A stretch of DNA of 10,157 nucleotides from Coriobacteriia bacterium (GTDB lineage: Bacteria > Actinomycetota > Coriobacteriia > Anaerosomatales > SLCP01). The stretch's first letter is position 1. Each line of letters begins with the position of its first letter. Under the pieces are notes generated by a model, which had not been told where the DNA came from, did no database searches, and saw nothing but the letters and a program-made list of their open reading frames with translations. The DNA is taken from the NCBI GenBank assembly GCA_007125735.1, contig SLCP01000091.1:1-10157 (forward strand). Direction: 5' to 3'. Made by a program: the position numbers and the translations under genes. This document shows positions 6,220-10,157 of the stretch, one piece after another.

Positions 6220-8925
6220 GTGTCGGACGTTAAGCGTGTGTATGCGTTCCGCGAGGGCGACGCTTCGATGAAGTTCGTCCTCGGCGGCAAAGGCGCCAAC
6301 CTCGCCGAGATGACCAAGCTCGGGCTGCCGGTACCGCCCGGATTCACGATCACCTGCCAAGCGAGCGTCGAGTATTACGAAGCAGATCCGCCCGCGTTCC
6401 CCGAGGGGCTGGCCGAGGAGGTCGCCGAGCACGTCGCCGACCTCGAGTCGCAGATGGGCAAGACCCTCGGTGACCCCGACGACCCGCTGCTCGTCTCGGT
6501 GCGCTCCGGCTCGCCGTTCTCGATGCCGGGGATGATGGACACCGTCTTGAACCTCGGCCTCACCGACACGTCGTTGCAGGGCATCATCGCGCAGACGGGC
6601 AACGAGCGCTTCGCGTGGGACAGCTACCGGCGCTTCATCCAGATGTTCTCCAAGGTCGTGCTCGACGTGGAGGGCGACCTGTTCGAGAACGTCATGAACA
6701 AGATGAAGCACGACCGCGACGTGAAGACCGACACCGAGCTTTCCGCCGAAGACCTGCGCGAGCTCTGCGACACGTTCAAAGGGATCGTGGCCGATCACGT
6801 CTCGGCAGACGAGTTCCCCGAGCTCGCCGTCGACGGGAAGGTGGCCTTCCCGCAAGACGTCGACGCGCAGCTGCGCCTCGCGATCGAGGCGGTCTTCAAG
6901 TCGTGGAACAACCGCCGCGCGCGCGACTACCGCAAGATGGAGCGCATCCCCGACGACCTCGGTACCGCGGTGAACATCCAGGCGATGGTGTTCGGCAACA
7001 AGGGCGACTCCTCGGCGACCGGCGTGGCATTCACGCGCGATCCCGCCGACGGCACCAACGAGTTCTACGGCGACTTCCTCGTCAACGCTCAGGGCGAGGA
7101 CGTGGTGGCCGGTATCCGCAACACCACGCCCATCGCCGAGCTCCACGACGTGATGCCCGAGGTCGCGCGCGAGCTCGATGAGGTGTTCCGCACGCTCGAG
7201 AACCACTACCGCGACATGTGCGACATCGAGTTCACCATCGAGCAGGGCAAGCTGTGGATGCTTCAGACCCGCGTGGGCAAGCGCACCGCGCGCGCCGCGC
7301 TCAAGATCGCTGTCGACATGGTCGACGAGGGCCTCATCACCAAAGAGGAGGCCGTGCTGCGCGTCAACCCCGAGCAGCTCGACCAGCTCCTCCACCCGCA
7401 GTTCGACCTGGACGCCGACTACGACGTGCTCACCAAGGGCCTCAACGCTTCACCGGGCGCCGCCGTGGGCGAGGTCGTCTTCACCGCCGATGCGGCCGAG
7501 GCGGCCGCCGAGGAGGGTCGCGACGTCATCCTCGTGCGCTGGGAGACCACGCCAGATGACCTCCACGGCATGGTAGCCGCCAAGGGCATCCTCACCTCGC
7601 ACGGCGGCAAGACGTCGCACGCGGCGGTCGTCGCTCGCGGGATGGGCAAGCCGTGCGTGTGCGGAGCGGAGGCGCTGCGCATCGATGCAGCTGGCAAGAA
7701 GGTGACGGTCGCGGGCACCGACGTGACGCTCGCCGAGGGCGACGTCATCTCGATCGACGGTACGACCGGTAATGTCGTCCTCGGTGCGGTCGAGCTCGTG
7801 GCGCCCAAGGTCTCCGGCGACTTCGACACCATCCTCGGATGGGCCGACGAGTACCGCCGTCTCGGCGTGCGCGCCAACGCCGACACGCCGGATGACGCCG
7901 CGCTCGGCCGGAAGTTCGGCGCCGCGGGCATAGGGCTCTGCCGCACGGAGCATATGTTCCTCGGCGACCGCAAGGGGATCGTGCAGGACATGATCCTCGC
8001 GCACGACGACGCCGGGCGCGACGCGGCGCTCGCCAAGCTCCTCGACGTGCAGGTCGAGGACTACCTCGGCATCTTCGAGGCGATGGACGGCCTCCCGGTC
8101 ACGGTGCGCCTGCTCGACCCGCCGCTCCACGAGTTCCTCGACGACCCGCGCGAGCTCGCGATCGAGATCGCCCGCGCCGAGTGCGCCGGGGCGAGTGCGG
8201 ACGAGCTCGCGCCCAAGCGTAAGCTGCTCGAGCGCATCGATCACCTGTCCGAGGCCAACCCGATGCTCGGCCTGCGCGGGTGCCGCCTCGGCATCATGCA
8301 CCCGGAGATCTACGCGATGCAGGTGCGCGCGATCACGCGTGCGGCGTGCCAGCTCAAGGCCGGCGGCAAGGATCCGCGGCCCGAGATCATGATCCCGCTC
8401 GTGTCGATCTCGGCCGAGCTCGAGGTCTTGCGCGCCGAGAGCGAGAAGGTCATCGCCGAGGTCATCGCCGAGTGCGGGGTGGAGATCGACATCATGATTG
8501 GCACGATGATCGAGCTGCCGCGTGCCGCGGTGCTCGCCGACCGCATCGCCGAGTCCGCCGACTTCTTCTCGTTCGGCACCAACGACCTCACGCAGACGGC
8601 GTTCGGGTTCTCCCGCGACGACATCGAGTCGAAGTTCCTCCCGCGCTACCTCGAGCGCAAGATCCTGCCGCGCAACCCGTTCGAGACGGTCGACGACGGG
8701 GTGGCTGCGCTCGTCGAGATGGGGTGCGTCCGCGGCCGCGAGACCAACCCGGGCATCAAGCTCGGCGTGTGCGGCGAGCACGGCGGCGACCCGGATTCGG
8801 TGCGCGTGTTCCACGGTATCGGGCTCGACTACGTGTCGTGTTCGCCCTACCGCGTGCCGCTTGCGCGTCTTGCGGCGGCCCAGGCGGTGCTTGCCGAGCA
8901 GGCGAGCGCATCGGAGAACAAGTAG
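6220..8925 (+). CDS. ppdK: Pyruvate,phosphate dikinase
   Basis: PPDK interconverts pyruvate + ATP + Pi and PEP + AMP + PPi in the cytoplasm. The 901-residue protein has the complete three-domain layout. The ATP-grasp nucleotide domain (about 1-350) shows LGGKGANLAEM (21-31), GLPVPPGFTI (35-44), SVRSGSPFSMPGMMDTVLNLG (93-113) and FTRDPADGTNEFYGDFL (271-287). The swivelling phosphohistidine domain (about 400-525) carries GGKTSHAAVVARGMG (462-476) with phospho-acceptor His467 and Thr465, the residue modified by PDRP. The PEP/pyruvate barrel (about 540-890) shows GLCRTEHMF (572-580), MLGLRGCRLG (682-691), SFGTNDLTQTAFGFSRDD (784-801) and GVCGEHGGDP (849-858) with catalytic Cys851. The start is GTG at 6220; GGGAG (6206-6210) lies 9 bases before it. 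Lys464 replaces the Met found in plant enzymes; I recall the same change in actinobacterial PPDKs but cannot check. The upstream ppsR is its predicted regulator. Confidence 0.98.
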   Translation: MSDVKRVYAFREGDASMKFVLGGKGANLAEMTKLGLPVPPGFTITCQASVEYYEADPPAFPEGLAEEVAEHVADLESQMGKTLGDPDDPLLVSVRSGSPFSMPGMMDTVLNLGLTDTSLQGIIAQTGNERFAWDSYRRFIQMFSKVVLDVEGDLFENVMNKMKHDRDVKTDTELSAEDLRELCDTFKGIVADHVSADEFPELAVDGKVAFPQDVDAQLRLAIEAVFKSWNNRRARDYRKMERIPDDLGTAVNIQAMVFGNKGDSSATGVAFTRDPADGTNEFYGDFLVNAQGEDVVAGIRNTTPIAELHDVMPEVARELDEVFRTLENHYRDMCDIEFTIEQGKLWMLQTRVGKRTARAALKIAVDMVDEGLITKEEAVLRVNPEQLDQLLHPQFDLDADYDVLTKGLNASPGAAVGEVVFTADAAEAAAEEGRDVILVRWETTPDDLHGMVAAKGILTSHGGKTSHAAVVARGMGKPCVCGAEALRIDAAGKKVTVAGTDVTLAEGDVISIDGTTGNVVLGAVELVAPKVSGDFDTILGWADEYRRLGVRANADTPDDAALGRKFGAAGIGLCRTEHMFLGDRKGIVQDMILAHDDAGRDAALAKLLDVQVEDYLGIFEAMDGLPVTVRLLDPPLHEFLDDPRELAIEIARAECAGASADELAPKRKLLERIDHLSEANPMLGLRGCRLGIMHPEIYAMQVRAITRAACQLKAGGKDPRPEIMIPLVSISAELEVLRAESEKVIAEVIAECGVEIDIMIGTMIELPRAAVLADRIAESADFFSFGTNDLTQTAFGFSRDDIESKFLPRYLERKILPRNPFETVDDGVAALVEMGCVRGRETNPGIKLGVCGEHGGDPDSVRVFHGIGLDYVSCSPYRVPLARLAAAQAVLAEQASASENK

Positions 8926-8929
8926 CGGG

Positions 8930-8963
8930 GCGGGCGCCGGGTGCCGTTTCTATCTGCGCCCGC
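8930..8963 (+). other. 8-bp perfect inverted repeat between ppdK and dgt
   Basis: GCGGGCGC (8930-8937) is exactly complementary to GCGCCCGC (8956-8963), with an 18-base loop that itself can form a 3-bp CGG/CCG mini-stem. Beyond one G/A mismatch, two more G-C pairs extend the outer end (8927-8928 with 8965-8966). It starts 4 bases after the ppdK stop. No T-run follows, so it is not a standard intrinsic terminator. It may protect the 3' end of ppdK mRNA, act as a U-less terminator, or fold the dgt leader. Confidence 0.5.
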
Positions 8964-8997
8964 ACCTGACACTCGCAAACGGGAATAGGACACGCGT

Positions 8998-10044
8998 ATG
9001 GCCAGCGAGCACGCGATCCTCACGCGTGAGGGGTACGAGGCCGAGGAGCGTCGGCGGTTGCAGCCGCGCGCTGCATTCGCCGACGCCACCCGCGGCCGCG
9101 TCACGCCCATCGAACTCGACCCGCTGCGCACCGAGTTCCAGCGCGACCGCGACCGCGTCATCCACTGCAAGGCGTTCAGACGGCTGTCCCACAAGACGCA
9201 GGTCTTCCTCGCACCCGAGGGCGATCACTACCGCACGCGGTTGACGCACACGCTCGAGGTCGCGCAGATCGCGCGCTCCATCGCGCGTGCGCTGCGCCTG
9301 AACGAGGACCTCACCGAGGCGATCGCGCTCGCGCACGACCTCGGCCACACACCGTTCGGGCACATCGGCGAAGACGCGCTGAACGACGCGCTCGCCGCGG
9401 TGTTCGGCGACGAGCCCGCTGCACCGCCGCGCTTCCGCCACCACGTGCAGTCGCTGCGCATCGTCGAGAAGCTCGAGTACGGCGGCAAGGGGCTGAACCT
9501 CACGTGGGAGGTGCGCGACGGCATCTCGAACCACTCGGGCTCCGCGCGCGCAGCCACGCTCGAGGGCCAGGTCGTCGCGACCGCCGACCGCATCGCCTAC
9601 ATCAACCACGACATCGATGACGCGATGCGCGCGGGCGTCCTCCGCGAATCCGAACTGCCGCTCGGCCCGACCGACATCCTCGGCCACAACCACGCCGCCC
9701 GCATCACGACGATGGTGAACGACATGGTCGCCGAGTCGCTCGGTTCCGACGAGATACGGATGTCTGCGCGCGTGTGGGACGCGATGATGGAGTTGCGGGA
9801 CTGGCTGTTCGCGAATGTCTACCTCGGCGGGGAGGCGAAGGCCGAGGAGCCCAAGGCGTACCGCGTGGTCCAGATGCTGTTCCGCCACTACCTGGAGAAT
9901 CCGGCCGACATGCCCTCGGAGTACCAGGAATCCGCCGAGGAAGACCTGCCGCAGACGGTGACCGATTACATCGCCGGCATGACCGACCGGTTCGCCATCC
10001 GCGCGTTCCAGCAGCTGTTCGTACCCAAGGCGTGGCGGGTGTAG
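8998..10044 (+). CDS. dgt: Deoxyguanosinetriphosphate triphosphohydrolase-like protein (Dgt family, HD domain)
   Basis: Dgt-family enzymes hydrolyse dNTPs to the deoxynucleoside and inorganic triphosphate, which trims dNTP pools and can limit phage replication. The 348-residue protein is of the shorter, non-E. coli type. Landmarks are AFRRLSHKTQVFLAPEGDHY (59-78), RTRLTHTLEVAQIARSIARA (79-98), EAIALAHDLGHTPFGH (107-122), SNHSG (177-181) and TADRIAYINHDIDDA (195-209). The metal-binding HD residues are His84, His113-Asp114 and Asp197, all present. ATG at 8998 follows AGGA (8987-8990) at 7 bases. Substrate preference (dGTP alone or several dNTPs, possibly allosteric) cannot be read from sequence. 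In many Firmicutes and Coriobacteriia dgt is followed by dnaG and rpoD, so the primase gene is expected just beyond the window. The gap to ppdK (72 bases) suggests partial independence from it. Confidence 0.94.
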   Translation: MASEHAILTREGYEAEERRRLQPRAAFADATRGRVTPIELDPLRTEFQRDRDRVIHCKAFRRLSHKTQVFLAPEGDHYRTRLTHTLEVAQIARSIARALRLNEDLTEAIALAHDLGHTPFGHIGEDALNDALAAVFGDEPAAPPRFRHHVQSLRIVEKLEYGGKGLNLTWEVRDGISNHSGSARAATLEGQVVATADRIAYINHDIDDAMRAGVLRESELPLGPTDILGHNHAARITTMVNDMVAESLGSDEIRMSARVWDAMMELRDWLFANVYLGGEAKAEEPKAYRVVQMLFRHYLENPADMPSEYQESAEEDLPQTVTDYIAGMTDRFAIRAFQQLFVPKAWRV

Positions 10045-10157
10045 GGTCGCGCAGGGTCGCCCCGCGCCGCAGGGTCGCCCCGCGCTGCAGGGTCGCCCCG
10101 CGCTGCCTGCGTCGGCCGCCCCGCGAGCCTCAAGCTGACTCTATTCCGGGTTAGACC
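10045..10157 (+). other. Non-coding end of window downstream of dgt
   Basis: These 113 bases contain the 18-bp tandem repeat and then a less GC-rich stretch (about 10128-10157). I see no recognisable promoter, no T-run terminator and no start of the next gene before the window ends. The dgt reading frame after its TAG remains open to the window edge. Confidence 0.6.
10051..10104 (+). repeat. Tandem repeat, three copies of an 18-bp unit
   Basis: The unit is GCAGGGTCGCCCCGCGCY, at 10051-10068, 10069-10086 and 10087-10104. The copies are identical except for the last base (C, T, T). A partial copy (TAGGGTCGC, 10042-10050) precedes it and includes the dgt stop codon; a degraded piece (CCGCCCCGCG) follows at about 10116-10125. 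The first unit with its flank can fold as an imperfect hairpin: GCGC, one mismatch, GGG, loop TCG, CCC, mismatch, GCGC. As 18 is a multiple of three, the unit also reads as AGSPRA repeated in the dgt frame after the stop. Confidence 0.85.

Noticed and set aside
7450..8814. 454-codon minus-strand frame opposite ppdK, with others at 6070-7395 and 5082-6353
   Set aside because: All are antisense to conserved coding sequence and have the same low-complexity, Arg/His/Glu-rich look; no plausible start context or recognisable domain.
8998..10044. Dgt-type dNTPase as part of an anti-phage island
   Set aside because: Although some dNTPases deplete dNTPs during phage infection, this one sits in a housekeeping cluster with the standard chromosomal dgt motifs and no defence or mobile genes nearby.
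10051..10104. CRISPR-like array
   Set aside because: Units are 18 bp and directly abutting with no spacers, so this is a simple tandem repeat.

Overview
The window is a compact, very GC-rich, single-strand block of bacterial housekeeping genes, all on the + strand. The order is 3' end of era, deoC, recO, a YcxB-like membrane protein gene, glyQ, glyS, ppsR, ppdK and dgt. Junctions are tight: three of them are 4-base GTGA overlaps and two more are gaps of 13 and 15 bases. Real non-coding sequence occurs only before glyQ (70 bases), before ppdK (112), before dgt (72) and after dgt (113). I see no tRNA, rRNA, CRISPR array, insertion sequence or phage gene.

The order resembles the Firmicutes cluster era-recO-glyQ-glyS-ppsR-(ppdK-dgt)-dnaG-rpoD. 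The composition, however, is that of a high-GC organism, and the glycyl-tRNA synthetase is the two-subunit GlyQ/GlyS form rather than the single-chain enzyme typical of Streptomyces and mycobacteria. Taken together this suggests the actinobacterial class Coriobacteriia or a relative; a high-GC Firmicute such as Symbiobacterium is the main alternative. This placement is inference from gene order and composition.

Region 1 (1-2153) is a coupled run. It covers ribosome assembly (Era), deoxyribose-phosphate breakdown (DeoC), recombinational repair (RecO) and a small two-helix membrane protein of unknown role. Region 2 (2154-5273) encodes the alpha and beta subunits of glycyl-tRNA synthetase behind a short leader. 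Region 3 (5274-8925) pairs pyruvate,phosphate dikinase with its dedicated regulatory kinase/phosphorylase. PPDK keeps both the catalytic His467 and the regulatory Thr465 two residues before it, so the two genes look like a complete, reversible PEP/pyruvate switch. Region 4 (8926-10157) holds a dNTP triphosphohydrolase of the Dgt family with a hairpin before it and a short 18-bp tandem repeat directly after its stop codon.

Nothing here looks like a new defence or mobile system. The features most worth a second look are small: the 18-bp repeat that stays in the dgt frame after the stop, the hairpin and tiny open frame before dgt, the acidic alanine-rich tail on GlyQ, the conserved-looking YcxB-like protein, and the placement of deoC inside the era-recO cluster.
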